Shown: positions 11,885-23,157 of the stretch, piece after piece
Position numbering within the stretch: position 1 is the first letter of the stretch
Layout: each line of letters begins with the position of its first letter
Origin: Lucinisca nassula
Taxonomy: Eukaryota; Mollusca; Bivalvia; Lucinida; Lucinidae
Length of the DNA: 64,000 bases
Direction: 5' to 3'
Assembly: GCA_963580285.1 (NCBI GenBank)
Contig: OY757014.1
Span: 97,571,372-97,635,371 of the forward strand
The notes under the pieces: generated by a model
Seen by the model: the letters and a program-made list of their open reading frames with translations, nothing else
Told to the model about the DNA's origin: nothing
Database searches by the model: none
Program-made: the position numbers and the translations under genes

Positions 11885-12185
11885 AATAAAGGACGACCAT
11901 AAGGACAGTTACTTTCCCATAAAATGGCCAAATGGCCATCCAAAATAAAAAGACACAAGTGATACACAGTAAGTAGTAACAAACAACAACATAAATAAAC
12001 CGCCACAGAAGAACCATGGAACGGTCAGTGGAAAGAATTTCACTTGGGGGCTTAAATCGATTTTACATGGCCATATTCCTCGCCCTTAACTCTGTCGCCG
12101 TATACCCTAATTTTGTTTAGTCTGCATGAAGGCTTCCTAACTCTTCAGTGTAACATCTCCGAGAACATACAAATAAAAATAAAAA
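11885..12185 (-). repeat. R1 interspersed repeat, central and 5' part
   Basis: A reverse-orientation R1 copy starting directly at the E3 hairpin. It contains AGGACAGTTACTTTCCCA, CGCCACAGAAGAAC, CTTAAATCGATTTTACATGG and the CTAACTC...AACATCTCCGAGAAC block. The 3' quarter is missing. Confidence 0.8.
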
Positions 12186-12272
12186 ACGGAAGGATGGCTG
12201 TATGGACAGAAGGACGGATGGACGGACAGACAGACAAAGTGGCGACTGTATGCTCTCCCTTCGGGGAGCATA
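12186..12272 (+). mobile_element. Orphan 3' end of a hairpin element
   Basis: A GGACGGATGGACGGACAGAC tract is followed by a compact hairpin at 12,249-12,272 (TATGCTCTCC / GGGGAGCATA with a TTC loop). No array precedes it, only R1. This is therefore a detached 3' terminus with the same layout as the complete elements. Confidence 0.7.
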
Positions 12273-12600
12273 AAAATAAACCTTCACAGAAGAACTGGCT
12301 TGGAACGGTCTAAGAAATGAATTCCCCTGGGGGAGGGGGAGCTTAAATCGATTTTATGCGGCCCCAATCCTTGAAAAATGTCTATAGAAATATAATATGC
12401 CTCATAACTCAGAAAGGAAGAAAGAGAAAACAATCGTTCTTGTGTGCGACACGTCATCCTGCCCTAATACACATTCCTATAAAGTTGCATGAAGATATTC
12501 CTTATTGTTACTGAGTCATGAAGTGTACAAGAATGTTTACGGATAGACAGACGGTTAGTGCCACACCATAATACGAACTTTTTACAAATGGAGCTTATAA
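12273..12600. repeat. R1 fragment then a second orphan 3' tract
   Basis: 12,273-12,352 is a reverse R1 fragment with CACAGAAGAACTGGCTTGGA and CTTAAATCGATTTTATG. From 12,366 there is one degenerate monomer (CATAACTCAGAAAGG) leading into GGATAGACAGACGG at about 12,540. That is an eroded 3' tract without a convincing hairpin. Confidence 0.5.
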
Positions 12601-12843
12601 AAAAAAAGTCTCCCTGCCCTTCAACATAGTGCAGATTATATTTTCTAGTCCTTTTGGATCACTGATTCTTCTGTTAAATTTTAAAAATATTTGAGGGTCA
12701 ACGATAAGACATAATTGACTGAAACTGGCTAGTCTTGCCTAGAAAAACATGCACACTCCATGTTTCATGTTTTCAAGGAGAAAATATTCAAAGAAGAAAA
12801 CTCAATAATGCAAAATTTAATTAAAGAGGTAACGAAATCTTAC

Positions 12844-13235
12844 CACTGTGATAACATTTCCTTTTTTCTTTCCTTTTATTATGATCACTTTTCGTTTCGG
12901 ATCTGCATCATTGTCTTTTCTGTCCTCTTCAGAATCTTCATCTATTGCTGAGAGCTCGGAGTCTACATCATCAATGTCATCTTCAGTGATTTCAAAACCA
13001 TTCCGTTTCTCAGTTTTAATAGTCAGAGGCTCAGAATCATTTTTTGTCTGAGAAGAAGCTGTTTCATACAGAGACCTTTCAACTGTGGGTGACAAGGAAT
13101 TTTCTCTAAGAGCTGTTGTATCATCTAAAGTTTGCTCTGTAATAGGTTCAACCATCACTTTTGGTCCTTCATCGGAATTTAAAACTGTTTCAGGTGTTTC
13201 TTTCTTGTATTCCAGCAACTCAGCTCCACAATTAA
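12844..13235 (-). CDS. Candidate internal exon of a host gene (acidic region)
   Basis: This minus-strand segment is open over 392 nt and bounded by plausible splice signals. The acceptor side reads TTTCTGCTTGTTAG and the donor side CACAGTG|GTAAGA. The peptide starts NCGAELLEYKKETPETVL and becomes strongly acidic (EITEDDIDDVDSE, then DEDSEEDRKDNDAD). It ends in a basic patch, PKRKVIIIKGKKKGN, which could be a nuclear localisation signal. The exon starts with two bases of a split codon, matching the one-base overhang left by the candidate exon at 29,978-30,122, and ends in phase 0. Low complexity prevents naming the family. Composition and codon use differ from the surrounding arrays. The main alternative is a chance open frame. 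Confidence 0.55.
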
Positions 13236-13292
13236 CTAACAAGCAGAAATGTACCAAGTAATAGAAAGAGAACAACCAGAGTCCGGTTGTTC

Positions 13293-13565
13293 AAAGTAGA
13301 AGTAATACAAAGATCAGGAAACGATACAATTAACTTACTCCACCCATCAAAGACACCAAAGGGAAAGAAAAAAAACATGAAGCTACCAAACCATAATGGG
13401 AACCTTAACAAAGGAAGGCCATAAGGACAGTTACTTTCCCACAAAATGGCCAAATGGCCATCCAAAATCAAAAGACACAAGTGATACCCACAGTAAGTAA
13501 CAAACAACAACATAAATAAACCGCCACAGAAGAACCGCCTTTTTCGCTTAACAAGCTCATTAGTG
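13293..13565 (-). repeat. R1 interspersed repeat, partial
   Basis: A reverse-orientation R1 copy from the GATCAGGAAACGATACAATT end through AGGACAGTTACTTTCCCA to CGCCACAGAAGAACCGCC. It is truncated after about half of the unit. Confidence 0.8.
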
Positions 13566-13969
13566 GTCAAATTGTTAACGGTTCTAGCAAGTACAATATC
13601 TAAAATTTTGTTATTTTGTTTCTAAAAATTAAGAGTAGCTTTTGCATTAAGAGTAGCATATGGAAAAGTTACTCACATTTTTTCAGTAAAATCATTAGTA
13701 TATTTGGCATATTAAATGATAAAAAATTAACGATTTTTAACTGACCATTTCATTAGTTCTGAACAACTAGCCCTTAGGGCTCGGGGCCCATGTCTTCAAA
13801 GCACTAAGTGATAAATGGTAAATGCTCTAGTAACTGCAATATTAAATTCTGCGGCATTTTTACTTTAAAAAATGTTGTTGTTTTTTTTTATTTTTTCCGT
13901 AAAAATATCACCATATCAAATCATCAAAGTTGTAACGATAATTTTTTAAAAACACTACCTAATAATACT
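13566..13969. other. AT-rich spacer
   Basis: No gene, tandem period or recognisable element was seen in these ~400 bp. They consist of AT-rich sequence with homopolymer T runs. Confidence 0.5.
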
Positions 13970-15372
13970 TTTGAAAGATGTATAGTTTCATTATCCAGAA
14001 TCAGTCTGTAAAGTTTCAGGGCAATACCTCAAATCATGTTTGTTGCAAGCTTAAAACGCCCCAAGTTTCAAAGGGCCATATTTCAAGAAAAAAATCAGAT
14101 TTTTTTTCACAAATTAATCAGTTCATCTTCTCATAGTCCCCAATCGGTATGTAAAGATTCCGCGCAAAAGCACTAATGATTTTTTTAGATATCTTGCTTA
14201 CAATATTTCATAGCATTTTTGCAAAGGGCCATAACTCAAGATAAAACATGGGTCAATTATTTTTTTTCATAAGGAATCCATAAATGAAATTTCAAAAAAA
14301 CAAGCGTGCATGGTTCAAAAGTTTTGCTATGCAGGAAAAAGCGGGATGGGCAGTCTGGAAAGTTTCAGGGCATTAGCTGTAATTGTTTTTGAGATATCTT
14401 GCTTAAAAGCTTCAAATGCCCAAAATTTCTGAGGGCCATAACTCAAGAAAAACATTCCGGATTTTTTACAAAAGTTAATCAGTTCATCTACTCATCATCC
14501 CGAATCGGTCTGTAAAGTATCAGGGCAATAGCTCAAATCGTTTTCAAATATCTTGCTTACAAGCTTAAAATGCCCAAAATTTCAAACGACCATAACTGAA
14601 GAAAAAAATATGTTCTATAAAAGGGTTATCCTTTGGAAGCAAGGAATACACCACAGAACTGAAATATATGGAGTGTACATGTTTTCTGGGCCAGACTAGC
14701 TAGTTTCGGCCAATTAGGCCTCATCAGTGACCCTCAGATATTTCCGATTTTTTTCCAAAATTAAAACACTTCATCTACTTAGCATCCCGAATCAGTCTAT
14801 AAAGTATCAGTGCAACAGCTCAAATCGTTTTTGAGATATCTTGCTTACAAACTTAAAATGCCCAAAATTTCAAAGTGTCATGACTCTAGAAAAAAACGTT
14901 TTTTTTTTAAATATCTTGCTTACAACCTTAAAAAGCCCCAAAATCCAAAGGGCCATAACACAAGAAAACAATTTCAGATTTTTTTCCAAAAATTAATCAA
15001 TTTATCTTCTATCCATCCTCAATCAGTCTGTAAAGTTTCAGGGCAAAAGCTCTTGAGGTATCTTGCATATAAGCTTAAAATGTCCAAAATTCCAAAGGGT
15101 CATAACTCAAGAAAAAATTCGCATTTTTTTTTTAAATTAATCAGTTCATCTTCTCATTATCCCTAATCAGTCTTAAAGTTTCAGGGCAATAGCTGTAATC
15201 GTCTTTGAGATATCTTGCTTACGAGCATAAAATGCCCGAAGTTCTAAAGGGCTATAAAACAAGAAAAAAAAAAAGATTTTTTTTTTTAAATTAATCAGTT
15301 AATCTACTCATCATCCCCAATCAGTCTGAAAAGATTCAGGGCAAAAGTTCAAATCTTTTTTCAGATATCTTG
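13970..15372 (+). repeat. Diverged array of the E3 monomer
   Basis: About eight monomers match E3 (GATATCTTGCTTACAAGCTT, AAAGGGCCATAACTCAAG, GTTCATCTACTCATCATCCC) but are clearly more diverged than the copies at 8.7-11.9 kb. About 130 bp at 14,612-14,740, including CCAGACTAGCTAGTTTCGGC, interrupt the period and look like an insertion. There is no terminal hairpin, and the array runs straight into R1. Confidence 0.75.
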
Positions 15373-15835
15373 CTGTTGAGTCCTCACAGTTGTTTCATCT
15401 CTGTGGTTGTTTGATTTTTGTGTTCTCGGAGATGTTGCACTGATGAGTTAGGAGGCCTTCATGCGGACTGAACAATAATTTTTCTAAAACGCCACAGAAG
15501 TAAGGGTGAGGATTGCGGCTGCTTAAAATCAATTTAAGCCCCACTCCAAGTCCCCAGTGAAATTCGTTTCACTTACAGTTCCAAGGCAGTTCTTCTGTCA
15601 GGGTTTATTTTAGTTATGGCTTGTCTTTGAGTGTGTGTAGCGCTTATATTTTTTGTTCTGGGTAGCCAATTGGCCATTTTGTGGGAAAGTAACTGCCATT
15701 TTTGCTTTCTGCCATTGATGTTACCATAAGGGTCTAGTTATTTCATATTTGTGTTTCTTTCCCTTTGGTGTCTCTGACGGGAGCTGTGGGTTAATTGTAT
15801 CGATTCCTGATCAATGCCGTCATTTCTTTTAAGCT
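15373..15835 (+). repeat. R1 interspersed repeat, nearly full length
   Basis: A forward copy from TGTTGAGTCCTCACAGTTGT through GTTCTCGGAGATGTTGCACT, AAATCAATTTAAGCCCC, GGCCATTTTGTGGGAAAGTA and GTGTCTCTGACGGGAGCTGT to GATTCCTGATCAATGC. It lacks only the first ~70 bp of the longest copies. Confidence 0.85.
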
Positions 15836-15845
15836 CCCAAGTTAT

Positions 15846-17346
15846 AACAAGATGGCCATGATGGACCTAGATCCCTCACCTGATCCATACTGTACAAACG
15901 AAATTGTAGGTAATATATAGTGCGAAGAGCTTTTGAGCAATTTTGGTTGGACCCAAGGAACATTTCCGTGAAATTAATTCAAAATCAGTCTGACTGTTTA
16001 GGAGTAAAAGTCATTTTGAGAAGTAGAAGTCATTTTTGATGAAATGACTTCTCAAGCTATGCCTCCCTATGAAACCAATAGAGTTTAAATGCATAGACGG
16101 TTCCACTCACATAATTTTGCCTGGGCAAGCTAAGACCTTCAAAGTGGTTTAACAATACTCCTGTAGAAGCACCTTGCAGCCAAGCCCTGATGGGTGGGGG
16201 CCAAAACTTTCAAAAGACGTCAGTCTCTAAAAGGAAGCAATTTTATAGGAATGTTCCATGGGCGACCCTCTAACAAAATTGCTCAAAATATTTTGCTTAA
16301 CTGAGCATGATGGCCAGGAGAGCTAAATACCTCAAACCTCATACCTGTGAAATAATTTCAAAATCCATCAAATGAGTAAGGAGAAGAAGTGGTTTAAAGG
16401 TTGTTTTTTTTTATTTTTAGTTCTGGTGGCCATCTTGTTCACCCGAGCAAAACAGTCTGAGCAATTTTGGCAGAAGGTCACCCAAGGAATATTCCTGTGA
16501 ATTATTTTCAAAATCCATACACTCATTTAGGAGGAGATGTCGTTTGGAGGTTTTTTTTTTCTTTTTTTAGCTCTGACAGCCATCTTGTTCACCCGAGCCA
16601 AACGGTTTGAGCAATTTTGGTAGAGGGCCACCCAAGGAACATTCCGATGAAGTGATTTCAAAATCAAACCACTGGTAAAGGAGAAGTCGTTTAAAGATTT
16701 TTCTATTTTTATCTCTGGCGGCCATCTTCTTTACCCGAGCTGAACAGTTTGAGCAATTTTGGTAGAGGGTCACCCAAGGAACATTACTCTGAAATATTTT
16801 CAAAATCCATCTACTGGTTAACGAGATGAAGTCGTATAAAGGTTTTTCTATTTTTAGCTCTGGTAGCCATCCTGTTCATCCTAGCGGAACGGTTCGAGCA
16901 ATTTTGGTAGAGGGTCACCCAAGGAGCATACCTGTGAAATATTTTCAACATCCATCCACTCATTAAGGAGGAGAAGTCGTTTGGAGGTTTTTTTCTATTT
17001 TAGCTCTGACTGCCATCTTGTTCACCCGAGTAGAATGGTTTGAGCAATTTTGGTAGAGCGGCACCCAAGGAACATTCCTGTGAAGTAATTCCAAAATCCA
17101 TCCACTGATTAAGGAGAAGAAGTCGTTTAAAGGTTTTTCTATTTTTAGCTCTGGCGGCCATTTTGTTCATCCGAGCGGAACGGTTTGAGCAATTTTTGTA
17201 GAGGCTCACCCAAGGAACATTAATATGAAATTATTTCAAAATCTGTCCAGCAGTTTTGTAAAGCAAACGTTGACGGCAGACGCACACACGACGGACAAAG
17301 ACCGATCAAAAAGCCCACCATGAGCAGAAGTGCTCAGGTGAGCTAA
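15846..17346 (+). mobile_element. Minisatellite hairpin element E4
   Basis: The 5' end shows a palindrome around GGCCATGATGG and then CCTCACC. The body has about seven monomers of ~165 bp (GGCCATCTTGTTCACCCGAG, GAGCAATTTTGGTAGAGGGT, AAATCCATCCACTGATTAAG). The 3' end has a GACGCACACACGACGGAC tract, a hairpin at 17,311-17,344 (TGAGCA/TGCTCA inner arms, GGTGAGCT at the outer edge) and AAAA. A SINE S2 fragment sits inside at 16,045-16,205. The element has no coding capacity. Confidence 0.8.
16045..16205 (-). mobile_element. SINE S2 fragment inside E4
   Basis: It matches the middle of S2: AAATGACTTCTCAAGC, CAATGAAACCAATAG-type, a degenerate GGTTTACCAGTAC block and a TGGGTGGGGGCC-type 5' block. 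Both ends are missing. It is inverted relative to the SINE's own transcription. Confidence 0.6.
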
Positions 17347-17508
17347 AAATTGTTACTATTTTATTTCAAAAACTCAAGCCCTAAGTTAAACAACAATTTA
17401 CTGGCCATTCCGAGGTGCTGCTTTTATCATGGTTTATTGTTTTTTTATTTACATATGTGAATGTACAGGTAATATCCTTATTTTGGAAAGATGGTTTGCT
17501 ATTTTAGC

Positions 17509-20030
17509 TCACATGGACGAAGTCTAGGAAGAGCTTTTGCATTATCCCCAGCACTGGCCATTATGAAAACACGCCTATACAAATACATTGTAAATTTTAT
17601 CGCCTGAAAAAGGAAAATCTTAAGATGAAAAATTGTGATATTTTCCCTTATTTCTGCTTAAAGCATAACTGTTGCTCTTATATCCCTATGAAGTTTGATT
17701 GAAACTGGCCCAAGAGTTCAGGAGAAGTTTGTGTTTGAAACAAATTTACTATATGCTTAGCTCTGGCAGCCATCTTGTTTGTCAGAGCAACACAATTTTA
17801 GCTATTTTGTTAGGGAGCCATCTGAGCAACATTCCTGTGAAGTTTGAATCAAATTGGCTCAAGTGTTTAAGGAAGATGTCGGATCTGCAGCAAATTTATG
17901 TTGTTGTTTTTTCTATTTTTAGCTCTGCTGGCCATTTTGCTCATCTGACCAGAACCATTTAAGCTATTTTGGTACAGGGTCACTTAAGCAACATTACTTA
18001 GAAGTTCGATTTTTGTTTGTTTGATTTGAGGTTTAACATCCCCATCAACACTGTAAAGGTAATTTTGGAGACATTGCTTCCAATGTTGTGGGACTTTTAC
18101 CCGACATTGAGATGAAATGACATCTCAAGCCCTGTCGCCCAATGAAACCAATAGGGTTTATTAGCATGGACAGTCCGCCTTCCTGGACAGGGTTAGATCC
18201 TCTAAGCGGTTTACCAGTACTAGTGTGCTGGCCGGATTCACCTCTGCGTGGAAGCATCATGCAGCTTATATATTTCTTCAAGCTTAGAAGTTTGAATGAA
18301 ATTGACGCGAGACTACATGAGTAATTTCGTATAAAGATTGTTTTTCCTATTTTTACCACTGGTGACCATCTTGTTCCTCAGAGCGGAACCGTTTTAGCTT
18401 TTTTTTTTTTTTTGGTAAGGAGTCACACAAGCAACATTCCTGTGATGATGAATCAAACTGACCCAAGGGTTTAGGTGGATTCTGCATTTAAAAAAAAAAT
18501 GATGGTATTGTTTTTTTAATTTTAGCTCTGGTGGCCATTTTGTTCATCAGAGCTGAACCGATTTAGCTTTTTTGGTAGAGGGTCATCTAAGCAGCATTCC
18601 AAAGAAGTTTGAATGAAATTGGCCAAAGGGTACAGAAGTTTTCGTTTGAAGATTTTTTTTCTCTTTTTAGTTCGTCAGAGTGGAAAGATTTTAGCTATTT
18701 TTGTAGGGAGTCACCTAGGCAACATTCCTGTGAAGTTAGACTAAAATTGGCCCAAGGATTTAGGAGCACTTCGCGCTCTGGGCAAATTTACAATGTGTTT
18801 CTATTTTTAGCTCTGGTGGCCATTTTGTTCATCACTGCGGGATCGTTTTAGCCATTTTGGTTTAGGGTTATCTAAGCAACAATCCTATGGAGTTTGAATG
18901 AAATTGGCCCAAGTGGACAGCAGGAGTTGTCGTTTGGAGATTTTTTTCTATTTTAGCTCAGGCAGCCATCTGGTTCGCCAGAGCGGAACGATTTTAAGTA
19001 TTTTGGTAGGGAGTCACCATGCAACATTCCTGACAAGTCTGAATCCAATTGGCCCAAGGATTCAGGACGAGTTCGTGTTTGAAGCAAATTAACAATGTGT
19101 TTCTATGTTCAGCTCTGGTGGCCATTTTGCTCAACAGAGCAGAACCTTCTTAGCCATTTTGGTAGAATGTCACCTAAGCAATATTCCTATTAAGTTGGAA
19201 TAAAATTGGCCAATGGCTACATGAGGAATTGTCATTTGAAGGTTTTCCTATTTTAGCTCTGGTGGCCATCTTGTTCGTCAGAGCGGAAATTTTTTAGCTA
19301 TTTTGATAGGGAGTCACCTAGGCAACATTCCTGTTAAGTTTGAATCCAGTTGGCCTAAGGGTTTAGGAGGAGTTCGGGTTTGAAGCAAATTGTTTTTCTG
19401 TTTTTAGCTCTGGTGGCCATTTTGTTCATCGGAGTGGGATCGTTTTAGCTATTTTAGTAGAGGGTCATCTAAGCTACATTCCTATGAAGTTTGAATAAAA
19501 TTGTCCCAACGGTACTGAGAAGTTGTTGTTGGAAGATTTTTTTTCCATAAGACGGAACAATTTTAGCTGTTTTGTAGGAAGCAAAAAGGTAAAATTCCTG
19601 TGAAGTTTGAATCTGATTGGCACAAGGGTTTAGGAGGATTAAGCAAATTTACAATGTTTTTCTATTTTTAGCTCTGGTGGTCATTTTGCTCATTGGAGCG
19701 GAATCGTTTTTGCTATTTCGGTCACCTAAGCAACATTCCAATGATGTTTGAATGTAATTGGCCTAAGGGGGGATACAGGAGGAGTTGTCATTTAAAGATT
19801 TTTCTATTTTTAGATCAGGCGGCCATTTTGTTCATCGGAGCGGAACGATTTTAGCTATTTTGATAGGGAACCACCAAGGCAACATTCCTGTGAAGTTTTA
19901 ATCAAACTGGCCGAAGGGTTTCAGAGGAGTTTGCATTTAAATCAAATTGTTGACGATGCAGGCGTGTTTTCTGACGATAAGCGTTGGCATTGGAATCGCT
20001 GTCAACGTCCACATTTGCACTAAAGTTTTT
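17509..20030 (+). repeat. Minisatellite array E5 with alternating monomers
   Basis: About fourteen monomers of ~155-165 bp share TTTTAGCTCTGGTGGCCATT, GAGCGGAACGATTTTAGCTA, AACATTCCTGTGAAGTTTGA and AATTGGCCCAAGGGTTTAGG. Over much of the array two variants alternate. One has GGAGTTCGTGTTTGAAGCAA and TTTTGTTCATC; the other has GGAGTTGTCGTTTGAAGATT and CATCTTGTTCGTC. The effective unit is therefore a ~320-bp dimer. Monomers are distantly related to E4. The right end (GACGATGCAGGCG, 19,952 onward) lacks a hairpin. A SINE interrupts the array at 18,008-18,282. Confidence 0.75.
18008..18282 (-). mobile_element. SINE S2 insertion with target-site duplication
   Basis: Read on the minus strand it ends GACGTTAAAC-like with CCTCAAATCAAACAAACAAA, a typical SINE tail. 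The flanks CTTAGAAGTTCGA (17,997-18,009) and CTTAGAAGTTTGA (18,283-18,295) match at 12 of 13 bases and are the target-site duplication. The 5' part (GGTAAACCGCTTAGAGGATC) shows no clear tRNA promoter boxes, so the head may be truncated or of other origin. Its insertion postdates the array. Confidence 0.75.
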
Positions 20031-20440
20031 AAGAGCAAGGGCATATAAAAACTATTCTACTACCTCGTGAATGGTTATGTATTGGCGCCAAATAGCAGAG
20101 GCATGGCAGGAAAAGTCGAACGCTTTAATTTGTGTTAACATTTCTGTGATTGATTGATTGATTGATTTGAGGTTTAACGTCCCCGTCAACACTGAACATT
20201 TCTGTGTGCTATTGGTGATTGACAAGGAGCTTCCGGTGATAATTCGGGAATTGTGCAGGGCGCCGTTCTCTATCCACAGCCGTTTAGCTATCAAAAGAAT
20301 CATTTAACAGGTTCCAAACATTTTTTATGAAAGAAATGCGCCCCATTAAAATGAAACAATGACATTAAACACGCATGGTGTTGATGGGGTCGGATGACAT
20401 CATTTATCCATCAAGTGCAGAAAAATGGTAGCGGTGGTTT
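20031..20440. other. Spacer with an S2 tail fragment
   Basis: 20,145-20,195 holds only the S2 tail (TTGATTGATTGATTTGAGG, then TTTAACGTCCCCGTCAACAC). The rest shows no gene or recognised repeat. Confidence 0.5.
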
Positions 20441-20712
20441 TTGGTTGGTTGGTTGGTTGGTTGATTTAACGCTTAACATCCGCGTCAACACTGTATAGGT
20501 CACCTTTGAGACATAGCTTCCAATTTTGTGGGGCTTTACCCGACACTGAGATGAAATGTCATCTCAAGCCCTGTCACCCAATGAAACCACAAGGGTTTAA
20601 AAGCATGGACAGTTCTTAGATCCTCTAAGCGGTTTACAAGTACTCGTGTGTAGTCTGATTCAGCTCTGCGTGGAAGTATCATGCAGCCCATCTATTTCAT
20701 CAAGCCCCAATA
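20441..20712 (-). mobile_element. SINE S2 copy
   Basis: Opens on the plus strand with (GGTT)n and TTTAACGCTTAACATCCGCG, the inverted tail. It runs through GAAATGTCATCTCAAGCCC, GATCCTCTAAGCGGTTTAC and ATCATGCAGCCCATC to GGCGGGGGC. It is essentially full length relative to the other copies. The tail repeat differs from the 18-kb copy, as expected for independent insertions. Confidence 0.7.
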
Positions 20713-21099
20713 GGCGGGGGCATGCGGTGTTTTGTGGACGGCGATTTGGATGGTGGAAAACTGATGTTCTTCTTGAACTTGCTTGTAGGGCAGATGTGAA
20801 AGTATGGACTCGTTTTGAATGGAGGGGTCCTCGTCTTGTGACTGGATCATTAAGTTGTAAACTAAACTGCATTATTTTAATCTCTTGTCTCGTTAAGCTG
20901 ACACTTTTGATCTTTTGAGTATATTGGCTGCAGCTCGCGTTTATCATGGGTGTCAAGCTAAATGAGATTATATAACTCTATCTTGAATTGCTAATTGGAT
21001 AAGGTGTCATGACATGTCTGCAATTACCTTGAAAAATAGCCGTAAATGACCGTTGACAACTACAGTTAAATCTACCATATGACCGCACGGAGGGAAATA
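20713..21099. other. Spacer, nothing recognised
   Basis: No repeat family, splice-flanked frame or RNA gene could be recognised. Short frames here overlap on both strands and lack motifs. Confidence 0.45.
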
Positions 21100-21213
21100 A
21101 ACAGAAGTGAAGGCAATGATCAGAACTCGATACAATTAACCCACAGCTCCCATCAGAGACAACAAAGGGAAAGAAACATAAACATGAAATAACCAGACCC
21201 TAAAGGAAAGGTG
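21100..21213 (-). repeat. R1 interspersed repeat, partial
   Basis: A reverse R1 fragment with GAAGTGAAGGCAATGATCAG, CCCACAGCTCCCATCAGAGA and AAAGGGAAAGAAACATAAAC. Confidence 0.8.
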
Positions 21214-21539
21214 CTTGAAATTTGATAGAAACATTGGATTATATTTATAAATGTGGGCTGGGGAAAATTTGGAGTCCAAAGCAAATTGTGCTATTCGAAT
21301 TCGTCCTGTAACAAATCGTGCTATAACGAGGTCCGGTTGTATTATTTTTTAAATATGCAAGATCGTCACGTTTATCCCTCCACCCCCCAATTTGAGTTCA
21401 AAATCCTGGGCAAGAAGGATTTTGAGCTGGGCAAGTGCAAACACATTTTACTTGACCGGTGGGCAAGTGGATTTTTTTTTCCGATTTGTCAGGCCCCTTA
21501 AGTCCCCAAGTGTTAATGAGTTAAACACCCATATGACTT

Positions 21540-22480
21540 TAATAACTAGGTGAAGGTCACCAAAATGTAAGTTGCAAACAAGACATTTTTGGCCAAAAAC
21601 TGACAGGCGCCTGTGACCTTAAAAAAACAGTAAGTAAAAAGTGTAAGATCACCAAAATCTATTCAAATAGGTGGTATGTTGCAATGATGCGTGTATATTG
21701 TACCAAGTTTGACTAGCATTTATCAATTTGTTAATGTGACAGAGTAAAAACAAGCTTTTTTGGCCGAAAATTGATTGTTTTGGGGGATCAAGGTCTCCAA
21801 AATCTAATCAAATCTGTGGTGTGCTGTAATGATAATATACTGTACCAAGGTTGACTAAAATTAATCAATATATTAATGAGATAGAGTGCAGACAAACTAT
21901 TTTTACCCCAAAATTGACTGTTTTGGGGGATCAAGGTCTCCAAAATCTAATCAAATCTGCGGTATAATGTAATGATATATTGTACCAAGTTTGACTAAAT
22001 TAAATCTATCCATTAATGAAATAAAAGCGACGACAAGCAATTTTTAGTAGCTCCAAATTGACTGTTGTGTGTGTGTGTGTGGCGGGGGGGGGGGGGGGGG
22101 GGGGGGGCTGTGACCTTGAAAAAGGTCAAGGTAACCAAAATCTTACCAAATAATAGGTATGTTGTAATGATATATTGTTCCAAGTTTGACTAAAATTAAT
22201 ACATTGATGGATGAGACAGAGTGCAAACGAGCCAGTTTTGGCCCAAAATTGACTGTTTTTTTTTTTTGTTGTTTTTTTTTTTTGGGGGGGGGGGGGGCTG
22301 TGACATTGAAACAAAAAGGTCAAGTCCACCAAACTCTAATCCAAATTGCAGTGCATGTGTATGTTGTAATGATATATTGTACCTAAAATTAATCAATTGG
22401 TTAATGAGATAGAGTGCAGACAAGCCATTTTGGGCCAAAATCGACTGTTTTTGGTAAGAGACAGAAGAGATAGTTGATGA
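21540..22480 (+). repeat. Minisatellite array E6 with poly-G tracts
   Basis: About six monomers of ~130-155 bp share GTAATGATATATTGTACCAA, GTTTGACTAAAATTAATC, AATGAGATAGAGTGCAGACA and CCAAAATTGACTGTTTTGGG. Two copies have expanded the G run: 22,082-22,107 (preceded by a GT repeat) and 22,284-22,297, probably replication-slippage sites. TGACCTTGA boxes occur here too. Neither end shows the hairpin signature. Confidence 0.7.
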
Positions 22481-22627
22481 GATGAAAGTGAGGGAAACGG
22501 GAGAAAGGGAAGTGTAGAAGAAATAACATTCCCCCTGCACCCATACCTGATGCAAGGGCAGCAAGCCTTGTCCGTCTTTTAAGTCAATATCAGCTGGACA
22601 CCCCCATGACACCTTTGCATCACCTAT

Positions 22628-22878
22628 TTTTGACTTTATCTGAGCCCCGCCAAGCGAATTTGGGTCTTCGAGCATTCCGTAATGACAAATTTTAATTGCG
22701 CATGCCCAGCCATTCAGAGGGGCCAGGGATATGGCTTTCTGTCTGAAGGTTCCTCTTGATTCTCTGCTTGTATGAGCGAGCAGCTAAGGTTCTGGCGAGA
22801 CTGCGCAGATGCGCAGGCTCGCCTGAACCTTCGCTGCTCTCATAGGCGATAAGTACCAAAATCGCTTGACGGGGCCCA
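22628..22878 (+). mobile_element. MITE family M2, copy 1
   Basis: A ~250-bp element with inverted ends, GCCCCGCCAAGCGAATTTGG on the left and its diverged complement (CCAAAATCGCTTGACGGGGC) on the right. A strong internal palindrome centres on about 22,810, where GGTTCTGGCGAGACTGCGCA faces TGCGCAGGCTCGCCTGAACC. The inverted copy is at 30,607-30,869. No target-site duplication is obvious. It has no coding capacity. Confidence 0.75.
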
Positions 22879-23157
22879 TCTAATCAAGTTACGTGACATA
22901 TAAAATCCTTGATTGACAGAAAAATCCAGATTAAAAACCATCTGACCTAGATTTACACCCTAAGCAAAGGAGGGGCATATCCTGGATCAACAGGACAATG
23001 AGTAAGAATGTCACTCTTATGGTGCTTGACACCCTAGCTAGACCTTGCTAATAAGACACGTTTGATTTGCTTTTCAGTTTTGAATTTATCACCCCATTCA
23101 AGACTGCTTAGGTGATGCCAAGCTAGTCAGATTAACTGACCATATTTTTTCCTCGGC

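Noticed and set aside
12817..13275. A 152-codon complete protein starting MFSFYYLVHF
   Set aside because: The first residues lie upstream of a good splice acceptor and look like intron translation; a candidate exon at 12,844-13,235 explains the coding signal better.
22196..22675. A 159-codon minus-strand protein (MLEDPNSLGG...)
   Set aside because: It spans a MITE end, a unique stretch and minisatellite with poly-K from a T run; the MLEDPNSLGG start also appears in the other M2 copy, so it is repeat-derived.
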